Source: Undibacterium sp. YM2
Lineage (GTDB): Bacteria > Pseudomonadota > Gammaproteobacteria > Burkholderiales > Burkholderiaceae_D
Reading direction: 5' to 3'
NCBI RefSeq assembly: GCF_009937975.1
Contig: NZ_AP018442.1
Span: forward strand, 1-64,000
Length of the DNA: 64,000 nucleotides
Below, piece after piece: positions 63,155-64,000 of the stretch (its first letter is position 1; each line of letters opens with the position of its first letter). Made by a program: the position numbers and the translations under genes. Below the pieces are notes generated by a model that saw only the letters and a list, made by a program, of their open reading frames with translations, was not told the origin of the DNA and made no database searches.

Positions 63155-64000
63155 ATGTTATTTTGTGGCATAGACCTCCATTCGAACAACAGCTTTGTAG
63201 TCGTTTCAGATGACAACGACAAGGTGTTGTTCTCCAAGCGGCTCCCCAACAATCTAATGGAGGTATGCGCGGCGCTCAGCCCCTACCGACAAGAGCTGTG
63301 TGGAATTGTGGTTGAATCAACCTACAACTGGTACTGGCTTGTCGATGGCCTCATCGAAGCCGGCTACACGCTCCATCTTGCCAATATCACCGCAATCAAG
63401 CAATACGATGGACTCTAACATCGCGGTGATGAGTCCGATGCTCGCCATCTGGCACATTTGCTGCGGTTGGGACTCTTGCCAGAAGGACATATCATGCCAA
63501 GGCCCGTTCGCGCGTTGCGGGATCTGGCACGCAAGCGCATGCAGTTGGTTCAGATGCGCACCTCAAATATTGTATCGATTGAGACCTGTCTGGCACAACA
63601 AACGGGAAGTCATATTCCCGGTAACGACGTGAAGAAATTAACGACAGCAGACATCGATAAGATGGCGGTTGGTGAAACTGAGGCGATTGGGATGAAATCC
63701 AACCTTGCTGTGATACAAGCATTGCAAACGCAGATCGATGGCATCGAAACAGTACTGTCAGCACATTGCCATGGCAGTTCTGAATATCGACTACTTACTT
63801 CCGTAGCCGGGATCGGACCGATCCTGGCTACGGTCATTCTTCTTGAAACGAGCAACATAGAACGGTTTGCCTACGTTGGCAACTACGTGTCCTATTGCCG
63901 CTGTGTCGGCAGTGCCCATGTTTCAAACGGCAAGAAGAAAGGTGAAGGCAATACCAAGAATGGCAATCGTTTCCTTGCGTGGGCCTTCGTTGAGGCTGCC
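63155..64000 (+). pseudogene. IS110-family transposase with an in-frame stop, cut by window end
   Basis: Start MLFCGIDLHSNNSFVVVSDDNDKVLFSKRLPNN carries the first DEDD Asp (GIDLHSNN) and the Glu box (VVESTYNWYWLVDGL). At codon 88 TAA (63416-63418) replaces what should be a Lys codon in YDGL-K-HRGDESDARHL. The frame is otherwise intact through HRGDESDARHLAHLLRLGLLPEGHIMPRPVRALRDLARKRMQL and the GIGPILATVILLETSNI part to the window edge. One nonsense change therefore breaks an otherwise complete gene. Further coding sequence lies beyond 64000. Confidence 0.85.

Noticed and set aside
1..64000. CRISPR arrays, tRNA and rRNA genes
   Set aside because: I looked for regular spaced repeats and TPsiC-like (GGTTCGAATC) contexts; the few matches fall inside coding sequence, and no array is present.

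Overview
The window looks like part of a plasmid, or plasmid-derived replicon, from a beta-proteobacterium. Burkholderiales/Oxalobacteraceae is my inference from the mix of KfrA, PRTRC-type, IS66 and IS3 genes; nothing in the sequence proves the taxon. The maintenance genes at 0.2-3.5 kb are AT-rich, the 27-46 kb cluster is clearly GC-richer, and many insertion-sequence remnants lie between modules. This points to a mosaic assembled by transfer.

Layout. (1) 0-6 kb: a parA-parB operon, a 17-bp palindrome present three times (best reading: parS centromere sites), a putative replication protein, and a truncated IS66 copy. (2) 5.9-10.9 kb, minus strand: a remnant of a PRTRC cassette (ParB-like protein plus protein E), a tyrosine recombinase and a Fic-domain protein. 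(3) 11.4-15.1 kb: a bacterial ubiquitin-like conjugation operon (multi-ubiquitin-domain protein, E1/ThiF with an extra N-terminal domain, DUF6527 protein), divergent from a WYL-type regulator of the kind that controls phage-defence operons. (4) 15.2-16.7 kb: an IS3 transposase remnant split by an IS110 remnant. (5) 16.8-19.9 kb: a translationally coupled pair, an unknown protein and a UvrD-like helicase; the helicase is split by a one-base deletion. (6) 20.4-23.6 kb: a KfrA-like coiled-coil protein, a short paralogue of part of the giant protein described next, and an amidohydrolase. (7) 23.9-26.4 kb: a complete IS66 element.

(8) 26.9-46.1 kb: the most unusual part, an overlapping operon for a small beta-type protein, a giant protein of about 3,700 residues and two further proteins of about 1,280 residues, none of which I can assign to a characterised family. 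The short ORF at 21.5 kb is visibly homologous to an internal segment of the giant protein, so the amidohydrolase, the short paralogue and the giant operon probably form one system now interrupted by IS66. (9) 46.6-50.3 kb: a frameshifted papain-like protease, an integrase fragment and a four-gene cassette built around an FAD-type oxidoreductase. (10) 50.4-57.1 kb: a UPF1-like helicase, two copies of a 97-bp inverted-repeat (MITE-like) element and a protein carrying a GH16-like motif. (11) 57.1-61.6 kb: a beta-propeller-like protein and a LamG-domain protein. (12) 61.7-64 kb: an AraC regulator and an IS110 transposase with an in-frame stop.

Together the genes suggest a plasmid core (par, rep, KfrA), probable conflict or defence islands (ubiquitin-like operon with WYL regulator, two helicase islands, Fic) and a large set of beta-rich, lectin- or propeller-like proteins of unknown role. 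Several genes are broken by single-base losses near homopolymers, which could be real decay or sequence error.
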